Shown here piece by piece: positions 49,316 to 58,993 of a stretch of DNA of 64,000 nucleotides (the first letter of the stretch is position 1; every line of letters begins with the position of its first letter). Source of the DNA: Dermatophagoides farinae (taxonomy: Eukaryota > Arthropoda > Arachnida > Sarcoptiformes > Pyroglyphidae); assembly GCF_024713945.1 (NCBI RefSeq), contig NC_134683.1, forward strand, positions 1,478,501 to 1,542,500, read 5' to 3'. The translations under genes and the position numbers were made by a program. Under the pieces are notes generated by a model, which saw only the letters and a list, made by a program, of their open reading frames with translations, had not been told where the DNA came from and searched no databases.

Positions 49316-52300
49316 TTATTTTTTCGTTCCATAATTTCGAATCGTTTCTTCATACAATGGTGGATATTCATCATCAGTTATATCGGATGATATTGAATCA
49401 CGACAACTGCGATTACGATGTTTTCGGCCATTTTTATTACGACCAAAAGATGGTTGTACATCTGTCGATACCATTGTTGAACCTTGTGGTTGACCATAAT
49501 TATTATTCACATAGATATATTCATGTATTTTCGATCCATGTGTATCCATTTGAGATTTTGTTGTTGATTTATGACATGCTTGATATGGTTTACGTTCGAT
49601 TGTATCACCTGAAATGGAAATATAATTTCCTTTCGGTATGATAAACATTGGTGATTGATCCGAATAACGAATTCGATCACACATTCGACATAATAGCAAA
49701 AGAATGTACAAAAATAAACTTGTTGCGAAAAGAATGAATAGAATTCGTGTACCAAGCCAGAACATTTCTTCGGTTACTGGATCCATATCAAACCATCCAT
49801 CGGATGTGTCACGATGATGCAACAATGATGGATCTTGTACATAGAACATACTTAATGATGATCCACAGTTGAGCATTTCATCATGGCCATTACCACAATT
49901 GTCTTCACCATTGCATCTATTGTTGAAATGGAATTTTTTCTAATTAAATTTCAAAAAAAAATAGAAAAAAAAATAACTCACATCAAACTATTTGGAATGC
50001 AAACATGACCATCTGAATTGCAATCGAATGTTCCCGATGGACAACTAAGGTGTTTTTTTGTCTTTTTCGAATGTTTATGATGTTTAGACGATTTCTTTGA
50101 CGATTCATCATCATCATCATCCATCTCTTCATCTTCATTTTCTTTTGGTTTGAAATACAAATTGATAATCAATTCTTCATCACTATCTTTATCCATATCG
50201 TTGAAGAAAATTTTTCTTTCCAATAGGATCCATTTTTCATCGGCAATATTTAAATCAATTGATCCGTTCGGTGATAATAGTTGAACAATATCATCCATAT
50301 CAATCATATCGATGAATGAATTTGATTTTATCGAACGTTTTGTTCGTTTAGGCTCGGTTTCTTTACTTGTTGTTGTTTCTTTCTCCTTTTTGTTCATTTT
50401 TTCACCTTCATAGAAAAATTCAGTCATTTCTGGATCTGAGGTGAAAATTTTTACATTTTTCCAGAATGGATCGTTTTTCATTGCATCCTTCTGCCGGGTG
50501 ATACTGCTGTCGGCATCCTTTTCAAGTGAATCGAATCTGAAATTTAAATACAGTGAGCGTATTTCATAAACCTTATTCAAGATACTTACATTCCACCAAC
50601 AAATTTTCGAATGTTGATCATTAAACCAAGTTCAGCGTTTGATGGTTTTGATTTTTTTGGTTTTTTAGTCGAAGTTTCTTTTTTTGAAGATTCTTTTTCT
50701 TCGACTTTAGATGTTGATATCGATGATGATTCTTGAACTTTATCAACGACTTTAGATTCTTCTTTTTCTGATTTTTCTGATGATGGAGGCTTTGGTGTTG
50801 CATTTTGAACTTCTTTTTCACTCGAAACACTAGATGGTGATGAGCTTTCGGGGATTTCTTTTTCACTCGAAACACTAGATGGTGATGAGCTTTCCTGGAT
50901 TTCTTTTTCACTTGATGTTTTTTCTTTTGTCACTGACGATTTTTCATCATCAGCAATGGTCAAAATCGGTTTTTGTTCTTTTACATATTCGACGGCAGCG
51001 ATCATTGGTTTTTCTTCCTTTGGCGATGGTGATGAAGTTATAGCAACTATCGATTCTTCTTCTTTCGTTGTTTTAACAACTTTATTTTCGATTGATTCTG
51101 TTTCTTTTGGCTCAGCTGGAACCATGACTTTTTCATCTGATTCAGCCAAAGATGTTTTTTCTGGCTCTTTTTCATCTTGAACAATGTTAGATTTTTTCTC
51201 AGATTCAATTTCTTTGCCCTTTTCTTCAACAACTAAAGTTGATTTATCTTTTTCTGGCAATGATTCGGATTCTTCAACTGGTTCAAGCAAAGTTTGATTT
51301 TTGTTTGAATCTATATCCACTTCGGAATCAAGATCATCACTTGATTCTTCGGTGGCATTTTCAGGATTCGCTTTAAATCGAATCAACAGGCGACATTTTG
51401 CATAAGTACCATTATTTTCAGCATTCGTTTCATTTAAAACTGTGTCATTTTCATCAAAAACTTGTGTAGGTAAAGTACTCATTTCGAACATTGGATTATC
51501 GGTATTTGTTTCATCACCAACAGCATCATCTGTAGTATCGTTCATTAAAATGGCTGATCGTTTTGCACGAATCACAATCGATGGTTGTTTAACTGGATCA
51601 AGAAAGATTTGTTTCAATTCTCGTTTGACAAGTACTTTTTCCTGTTCATCTTCTTTCATTGTTTCTTCAACATCCGGAGCGTTGACTGGTTCATCATCAT
51701 CAACGATTGTATTCAATGATGTAAGATTTTGGATTTTTTTCTTAAATTCTAAAACAAATTTTTTCTTCTCATCACCTTCTGGTGTTTTTTCCACCTTTAT
51801 TTTTGCTGTCATAGCTTGATCAATTTTTGTCGCTGTATTATTCTGAAAACGTTCGATCCATTTTGCATGTATTTTTTTAAACGCTCGTTTCCATGACCAA
51901 CTACCATCTTCTTGTACATCACTATCGTTGGCTGATTGTTTATTATAATCCAATAAGATAATATCTTTATCATCACTTTTCAATTTCGATGCAAATGATG
52001 ATGCAGATGTTGCTTGTCTTGGTACTCGTTTCAATGTATCTTTTTCAGTTTTGTCCGTTTCTTTTACATTTTCAGCTTCTATTGTTGTTGTTGTATCATC
52101 AATGACAGATTTTGATTCAGATTCTGGTTCAGGTTCTGGTTCTGGTGGTTTTTTTACACGAGTAAAATCTGGTCGAAATTTTTCACAAATCGTACATGAT
52201 TCAGTAATATAGTAAATTTTACTCGAAATAGTTGGTCCAGGTGTTGCAAAATCCTGGAACGGTACCTGTAATTTAGCCGAATCGACATTGGTTCCAATCG

Positions 52301-52391
52301 AAATGATTATTGCCAATAATAATAATATGAATGTCGAATAATTAGACATTGTTGAATGTAGTGAATAACGAAATTTTGTTGTTGTCACCAT
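49316..52391 (-). CDS. Type I membrane protein with long acidic ectodomain and one LDL-receptor class A module
   Basis: Exons 52391-50590, 50536-49982 and 49916-49316 give 985 aa. An N-terminal hydrophobic stretch (residues about 20-34) looks like a signal peptide; Met15 is the better start for it. A long Glu/Lys/Ser-rich ectodomain with many NxT/S sites follows. It carries two furin-type sites, RAKR|S at about 275-278 and RTKR|S at about 665-668. Residues about 766-803 form a six-Cys LDLa module split by intron 2 (CPSGTFDC...CIPNSLI|CNG.DNC..GHDE...C). The module is followed by one helix at about 838-861, a Cys-rich juxtamembrane stretch and a cytoplasmic tail with a PPLY motif near 970, a potential WW-domain (Nedd4-like) ligand. 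LDLa modules bind calcium and protein ligands. A 54-base unit near 50815-50915 is duplicated in tandem. Specific function is not recognised. Confidence 0.85.
50815..50915 (-). repeat. Tandem duplication inside the LDLa gene
   Basis: Two head-to-tail copies of a 54-base unit encode SSEKEI(Q/P)ESSSPSSV in frame. They differ at only about three bases, so the duplication is recent. It lengthens the disordered acidic stem. Confidence 0.8.
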
Positions 52392-54024
52392 TAAATAAAT
52401 TGAAAATATTCGAACGCATATGAATCATTCAATAATAAATAATAAATTGAATTCATTCATTTCATTTCATATTTCATTTTGGCTAAAAGATGTGTTCATT
52501 TTATTATCAAGGCAAAGACAAGAAAAAAAATAAATTTCCCTTGATTATGTTATAAATATCGGGAGATATTGCACATCAACAACAACAACAACAAAAACGA
52601 CGACAGCTTGTGACCAGAAATCATATAGATTATGATGACAAAAAAAAAAAATTGAAGACATTTCTTTCATTATTATATTGATGATGATGATAAGTTCTTC
52701 AGTAGCTTGATTGAACAATGATGATAAGATAAATGGTTTGATTTATTGAAAAACAAAATTTGAATTCATAAACAGATAAAATGTTATTTGGTGCAGCAAT
52801 AACGCCATTGATTTCCAATCCATTGTCAATCTATCAAAAAAAAAGGACATTGTCGTCTATAGTTTTCTGGAACAATCAATATCGGCTGATCTTATGGTTT
52901 TTTGAATAAATCCATTTTTATAAATGCACATAATTTTGTTTTATTTTTCGAGTAACAAAAAAAAATGTTCAACGATTGCTTCAAGTTATGGCAACCAAAT
53001 CGTTTCGACATTCCTAATACCGATTGAAAAATCAAGATAATCACAATTTCAATGTTTATAATATTAGCCATCATGGATAATCATTGTTTAGATTTAGATT
53101 TCACTCTTTTTTATATCTAAAAAAATTTCAATCTGAAAAAAAACAAACAAAAATATTTATATTTCAAGTATTTAGAATGAAAAATAGAATCCCATTTAGC
53201 AAACCTCAACACAATTGATCATCCATCGTCGTACCATTTAATCGGAATCATTTATTTATATGCCAACCATGTCATGTGACTTTATTCTTGTATATCATGA
53301 AAATGGTGATATCATACATGATAAACAAAGACCATAACATATGTTGAGCCAATACCATTTCAGATGGTTCAAAGTTTTTCAACATCGTTGTTTCAAAATA
53401 AAACACTGGATGGAATATAAACCACACGGAAAGTGACCAACATTTAGTTGGCCTGCAAAAAAAAGTGCGCAGAATCAAATTAAAAAAAATGAAATGAAAA
53501 CAGAAAACAAATTCAGATTTGGGAGGGTATTATTTATCGAGATTCTTTTGTTGTTGTTGTTGTCAATCAATGATGATGACAGTCATTGACATGATCTTTT
53601 TTTAGACATTACCATCATCATCATCACTTTTAAATGTTTTCATTAATTCATTCGATCGTGATCGAATTATATTGAAGATTATTGTGAAAAAAAAATTAGT
53701 CTTGGAAATTCGAATTTACGACAATGTCTTCATTGTCGTCTGCAGCTATAATAAAAAATCGAATTTTTCGAAACGGAAAAAAATTCTATAAATTCACGTA
53801 TTTATATATCGACAAATTGCCAAGTCATTTTTCATTGTTTTTTTCTAATAATTCATTGTCGTTTTTTCCAGAACAAAATTATTCGAAATCCTGCTCACAC
53901 ACTTATCAAACAAAAACAGCAGCCGTAAAAAAAACATTTGTGTTGGTGTTTTTTCTCTTCAGGTGGTTCAGGTGTAATTCAAACGAATCGTTGAAAAAAA
54001 GACAAAGTTTTCAATTTTATAACT
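52392..54024. other. Stretch between LDLa gene and alpha-tubulin
   Basis: Mostly AT-rich spacer with (CAA)n near 52578-52592, (ATG)n near 52681 and (TTG)n near 53548-53562. One exon-like minus-strand segment (53272-53452) is listed separately. The last 100 bases are the tubulin leader; an acceptor-like CTCTTCAG ends near 53962. Confidence 0.5.
53272..53452 (-). CDS. Possible terminal exon of an unidentified membrane protein
   Basis: A strong acceptor (TTTTTTTTGCAG) ends at 53453. The frame from there to a stop at 53272 codes about 60 residues with a Trp/Phe-rich start (TKCWSLSVWFIFHP) and one clear helix near the end (MLWSLFIMYDITIFMIY followed by KNK). The acceptor, the balanced composition and the helix with a basic end suggest a real last exon. 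No upstream exon was found nearby, so it may be a relic. Confidence 0.3.
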
Positions 54025-55515
54025 ATGCGTGAATGTGTTACAATATTGACTGGCCAGGCTGGCATACAGATTGGCGATACATTTTGGGATATTATCCGTG
54101 CGGAACATGGAATCGAAACCGATGGTAAATTTGATGATCAGTGTAACCGCAATGAAAATGAAACTATTGACACAATGTTCAATGAAGCCAGTCGTGATGG
54201 TTATTATGTTCCACGTACTGTAATGGTCGATAATGATCCATCAGTCATCGATCATATTTTATCCGGTCCAAAAGGCAAGAATCTTTTCTCAAGTCGAATG
54301 ACAGTCACCGGTACAGAAGATGCTGCCAATAATTTTTCTCGTGGTTACTATACGCTTTCATCGAAAATTTTGCCACCAACTATCGATGTGATACGTAAAT
54401 CCGTTGAACTTTGTGACAGCTTTCAAGGATTTCAAATGTTTAATAGTTTTGGCGGTGGTACTGGATCTGGATTCTCGGCTCGTTTAATTGATCAATTAGA
54501 ATTGATGTTGAATGGTGATAAATGTCAACGTTTAGAATTCAATGTATTTCCTTCGCCAAGATTATCGACGGCCATTGTTGAACCATATAATGCATTGTTT
54601 CGTGCTCATCATTCATTAGAACGTTCGAATTGTATGTTTTTGTTCGATAATGAAGCCTGTTATGAAATCTGTCGTCGGCAATTGGATGTTGAACGTGCTC
54701 ATTATGCCCACATAAATCAATTGATTTCGTTGGTGGCCAGTTCGGTGACGGCATCAACACGTTTCAGTGGACCATTAAATGTTGATCTTGCCGAATTCGA
54801 AACCAATCTAGTCCCGTATCCAAGAATTCATTTTCCAAGTGCATCATATGCACCGATATCGAATCCATGTTGTCAACCATTCAATCTACCGATTAAAACA
54901 TTGACACAAGCATGTTTTGAAAGCCGAAATCGTATGATCAAATATTATTCATCTTCCACATTACAATCAAAACATCGACAACAACAAGATAGTGGAAAAT
55001 ATATCACCTGTTGCCTATTATATCGTGGTGATTGTACACCAAAAGAAGTTAATGCATCAATGATTGATCTGAAACAACAGGAACATTTTGTCAATTGGTC
55101 ACCAGCTGGTATGAAATGTGGTATTGCATCTGAACCACCACGAATGCTTGAAGATATTGCTCAAACAAATCGTGCCGTTTGTGCTTTATCAAATCATACC
55201 GGTATGGTTGAATGTTGGCGTTTATTATGTAGAAAATTTGATCTCATGTATAAGAAACGTGCATTCGTTCATTGGTATGTTTCTGAAGGTATGGAAGAAA
55301 TGGAATTTAATGAAGCACGTGAAGATCTTGAATGTTTAATTGATGATTATATGGAAATTGATCGTACTAGTAGTGAAATGGCAAGTTTTGATACAATGGA
55401 AGAAATACAAATGAATAAGAAAACAACATATGGTGATGTGAACAAAAATGGAACAATTGAAAATGGCCATCATGATGGTGACAATGATGACGTAATAATA
55501 AATGATGATTTATGA
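54025..55515 (+). CDS. Divergent alpha-tubulin, single exon
   Basis: The intronless frame encodes 496 aa and is recognisable as alpha-tubulin along its length. It has the MREC start (the alpha-type autoregulation tetrapeptide), QAGIQIGDTFW, the GTP-binding GGGTGSG at 143-149, NVDLAEFETNLVPYPRIHF with the Glu that catalyses GTP hydrolysis on beta-tubulin, YRGD, and FVHWYVSEGMEE. It is unusually divergent. The loop around residues 35-60 is rewritten and has no acetylatable Lys40 context. A run of Gln/Ser/Lys (about 310-323) lies in a normally conserved region. The C-terminal tail is about 45 residues too long, rich in Asn/Asp/His, and ends in Asp-Leu with no Glu-Glu-Tyr. A retroposed, perhaps germline-specific tubulin is likely. 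AATAAA lies at 55638, overlapping the 3' end of the next gene. Confidence 0.93.
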   Translation: MRECVTILTGQAGIQIGDTFWDIIRAEHGIETDGKFDDQCNRNENETIDTMFNEASRDGYYVPRTVMVDNDPSVIDHILSGPKGKNLFSSRMTVTGTEDAANNFSRGYYTLSSKILPPTIDVIRKSVELCDSFQGFQMFNSFGGGTGSGFSARLIDQLELMLNGDKCQRLEFNVFPSPRLSTAIVEPYNALFRAHHSLERSNCMFLFDNEACYEICRRQLDVERAHYAHINQLISLVASSVTASTRFSGPLNVDLAEFETNLVPYPRIHFPSASYAPISNPCCQPFNLPIKTLTQACFESRNRMIKYYSSSTLQSKHRQQQDSGKYITCCLLYRGDCTPKEVNASMIDLKQQEHFVNWSPAGMKCGIASEPPRMLEDIAQTNRAVCALSNHTGMVECWRLLCRKFDLMYKKRAFVHWYVSEGMEEMEFNEAREDLECLIDDYMEIDRTSSEMASFDTMEEIQMNKKTTYGDVNKNGTIENGHHDGDNDDVIINDDL

Positions 55516-55646
55516 AAATTTATTTACATACCCCCCTCCGCACACATCTTTATTACCTCAATATTTTGTCCATTATTATTTTTACTAATATATATTATTC
55601 ATACTCAAAAACTTTTTTTTTTATTGAAAATTGAAAAAATAAAAAA

Positions 55647-57559
55647 TCAGATTGAATAATAATCAATAGCAATATGATGTGTAACAATGATGCCAAAATG
55701 TCCACAAATCAATGGTAATAACCATGAAGAAATACTACCACGTAAAAATTCTGAAAATGAACCAAAACTAGCAAACAAATAGAATAAAATTGTCGTTATG
55801 AATATGGGCCAATATTTTTGTCTAATGGTTGCATAAATAGCCACCATTGTTGTTATACAATTCAATGATATGATTGCAATAACAATCGCTTGCCATAAAT
55901 GTCGTTGTACGTGTGACATTGAATATAATCGACCTGTGTTGGGTGGAAAGAAAAAAATTATGAGAATCTTTTTTGAAATCAAAATTAAAAAATGAATTTA
56001 CCATCAATCGGTTCGCCAAGTTTAATTTTAATCGATGCAAAATGCATATAGATACTATTCCAAATAACTAGACAAATATTGGCCACCAATAGTATAATGT
56101 AAATAATTTTCGAAAACATTAAATGTGGACGATCAAAACTTTGATAATAATTGGAATAATAATTTGTATGTCCAGTATCGAAATATCCGATACTATGGCC
56201 ATTTTGTTGTCGTTGTTGTTGATTATGGCGCATTAATTGTGCCGAACCATTTCGTTTTTGTTCATCATCATTACTATTAAAATGAACACGATTATTAGTG
56301 GCTGAATGATTATTATTATTATTATGAACATTGAAATCATAAGTTTGTATTGATTTATATGATTGATCTAAATGTTCTTGAGAGCTAATACGAAAATCTG
56401 GTGCCAATGATTGTTGTTGACGACGTTTAAAACTTGAATCAAGCTTATTATTATTTTGTCGTCGTTCTTTTTCCACTAATCTTTCGGTACTTTGACACAT
56501 TGGATCTGGTGTAAAATTTCGTCGATCACCTGTTGTACGAATAGAATCATTCCTAGTGAAATCAGAATCTGGTGAGTCATTCGTAAATTTTTCATGATGA
56601 TTATCTTTATGATTCAGAAATGGTTCTTGTTCTTGATTTTGAAATTCAGTTTTTACAGTTTTATCATTCGATAATAAACGATGATGATTTGAAGCTGATT
56701 TGGGAAAATATTCTTGAAATTTTCTAGGTTCTCTATTTTGATCGGGAAGTCTAAAATTGGCAGGATATTTTTGTGGTTCATTTTTCACCGGAACATTGTT
56801 GTCATTTTTTTCATTATAACCGGATGATGTTGAATTGATCATCGTTTTACGAGCGCCTATTTTGTTTCGTTCGAATCGACCAGCTCGCTGTTGATTTACT
56901 GAACCGGATTGATTTGATGAATCGTATGAACTGAAACTTGAATCATGTGGTGAAAAATGTTCATTTTGAAATGTCCTTACTGAGGATAATGGTTTCCGAT
57001 GATGTTGTTTTGATTGATGATGATCAACATCTTTATAATCGATTGGATCATTTAGATTAGATGCTAGCTTCTCAATATTATCGCGAGTCGGCTTTATTGA
57101 TGAAACATTGACTAATGAATGATAACGGCTATCACCTTTTTTTGTACGATGACTACTTTGTTGAAAATTTCTTAAAACAGGTGTTTGCCGATGAAATGAA
57201 TGTCCAACATTTTCATTGTAATTTGAAGCAGTAAGATTGCCCATACTTGATGCACCATTCAACCTACCACCATGGTTATACAATTGTTGTCGTCGTCGTT
57301 GTTGTTGTTGTTCAACAGGACTTAATGAATAACTACGTCGATGATGATTTGAATAGTTACTTTGTTTACGATTACGCCAATATCGTTCTAATTCAATAAT
57401 TTCTAATTCATCTTTCGTTAATTTACCATTGGACATTAATTGATTAAGATATGTTGATGATAAACGACGCCAAGAATTTGCATCATATGGAACAAAATGT
57501 TCACCTGGACGATGATATGGTGGTCGTTCCATCGATGTGGTGGTCATCATTTGACCCAT
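55647..57559 (-). CDS. Four-helix membrane protein with long disordered N-terminus and LRGSI motif (f)
   Basis: Exon 1 is 57559-56002 and exon 2 is 55933-55647 (614 aa; phase-1 intron between helices 1 and 2). About 470 residues of polar, Ser/Asn/Gln/Arg-rich sequence precede four closely spaced helices, starting near residues 475, 533, 560 and 582. FASFGSFSEFLRGSI between helices 3 and 4 matches gene e. A short hydrophilic end (DYYSI) closes the protein. The long N-terminus should be cytoplasmic and could recruit partners. A 72-base intron in the 5' untranslated region is indicated by a donor at 57648 (ATCG|GTAAAG) and an acceptor ending at 57577 (TTTCAATAG). The gene converges tightly on alpha-tubulin (131 bases between stops). 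Function unknown. Confidence 0.75.
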
Positions 57560-58178
57560 TTTGAGCTGTATGAAATCTATTGAAACAAAAAAAAAATTAG
57601 AAAACTTTCAAGTGGCTTTTTTTGTTGATCAAGAGCAAAATCTTTACCGATTAAATCGCATCAATCTCCTGCACACACACATATACCTGCAGCAAACAGC
57701 CAAGCCAAGCCAAAAACAACATGAATTGATATGATCCGAGTAACCAAAAAAAAAAAAAAAAAAAAATCAAAATTTTTCCATGATATCTATGGTGATGATG
57801 GATAATCAAATCGCCGTAACCAAGTTCATCGAATCACACAATATCAACAGTGTAACATTTTTAATCCATTCATGGTAGTGATGTTTTGAGAAATGATAAA
57901 TGAGAAAATCTATTGCAAATCTATTTTATTGACAAAAATTTTGTTTGATTTTCAACAATTTTGACAGCTGTGTGACAAAACGTGATAATTGCCATATATG
58001 CAAAGCAATATACATGTGTTTAAAATTTCAAATAAACGATGAAACAACAAATAATTTAATTATCGAAAAAAAAACAAAACAAATTCAATTCAATTATCAA
58101 TTATCAACATAAATTATGATGAATTGAACAACAAAAAAAAGTATTTTCATTGTAATTGTGTGAATTTTGCAGAAAAAA
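57560..58178. other. Divergent intergenic region
   Basis: This lies between the starts of gene f (minus) and the RING-CH gene (plus). It holds gene f's 5' untranslated intron (57577-57648), an A-run near 57747-57766 and, at the right, a T-rich stretch ending in TTTTGCAG at 58172, an acceptor just before the RING-CH start. It probably contains both promoters; no TATA-like box stands out. Confidence 0.5.
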
Positions 58179-58832
58179 ATGTCATCAAATTCTACATTAT
58201 TATCATCAAGCGTTACGTCCAATACATCACCAACATCTACATCATTATCGACGGCAACCGAAATAACCACCGATGTAAATGTTTGTAGATTCTGTCTACA
58301 TTCTGGTTCGAATAAACTTATAAACAATGTATGTGAATGCACCAATCCACGATTATCATTTAGCCATTTGGATTGTTTACAAACATTTTGCCGTCGATTT
58401 CGTAAAACATATTGTGAATGTTGTCAAAAAGATTTCATTTTAATTATCAACAATTATAATAAAATGATGATTATTAATGATGATGATGGTGGTGGTGGAA
58501 TCGATAACGATAATTTCCGTGATAAATTTCGAAAAATATTCCATACGATCATCAATGTTGAAGTATTACAGGATGAATTCTATTATCTATTATCATCGAT
58601 AATTGATTTATTTATCGTAACAATTTTATTGGCCATTATAATCGGTAAAAGCAAATTTCTCTGTCCATCATCATCATCATCATCAACGAAATGGCAAACA
58701 ATAATTTGTCAACCAAAATCGACAACAACGTATATCATTTGTATTTATTTAATTGTATTTTTATTCATGAAATATTGTTACCATATTAATCGTTTTAAAC
58801 AATTTTTTAAAAGAATAAAAAAATTTCTCTGA
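58179..58832 (+). CDS. RING-CH (MARCH-type) membrane E3 ubiquitin ligase
   Basis: A single coding exon of 217 aa. Residues 36-82 have the C4HC3 spacing of the RING-CH finger: C36-x2-C39, C52-x-C54, H63-x2-C66 and C79-x2-C82. The family binds two zincs there and passes ubiquitin to membrane proteins, controlling their sorting. Two helices follow, at about residues 135-157 and 184-203, giving the usual hairpin anchor, and a strongly basic end (RFKQFFKRIKKF). It is shorter than most MARCH proteins but complete. The N-terminus is Ser/Thr-rich. An acceptor (TTTTGCAG) seven bases before the ATG implies an upstream untranslated exon. AATAAA lies at 58880. The substrate is unknown. Confidence 0.85.
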   Translation: MSSNSTLLSSSVTSNTSPTSTSLSTATEITTDVNVCRFCLHSGSNKLINNVCECTNPRLSFSHLDCLQTFCRRFRKTYCECCQKDFILIINNYNKMMIINDDDGGGGIDNDNFRDKFRKIFHTIINVEVLQDEFYYLLSSIIDLFIVTILLAIIIGKSKFLCPSSSSSSTKWQTIICQPKSTTTYIICIYLIVFLFMKYCYHINRFKQFFKRIKKFL

Positions 58833-58993
58833 AACCACCTTGAACTTAATTATGTCAAAAAATTTATTTATTGTAAAAAAATAAAAATTAATCTATGTTT
58901 TTATGTCATCATCATCATCATCATCATTATCGTTATTGTGTATGTTTTGATTAATGAAAATTTTTTCAAGCCAATCCAACAATCCATCATTTT

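Noticed and set aside
52781-52920. Short plus-strand frame starting ATGTTATTTGGTGCAGC
   Set aside because: About 40 codons with ordinary composition, but no splice sites or similarity that would tie it to a gene.
53724-54032. 102-codon frame overlapping the alpha-tubulin start
   Set aside because: Lys/Phe/Ser-rich with no motif. It looks like untranslated leader, and it overlaps a well-supported gene in another frame.
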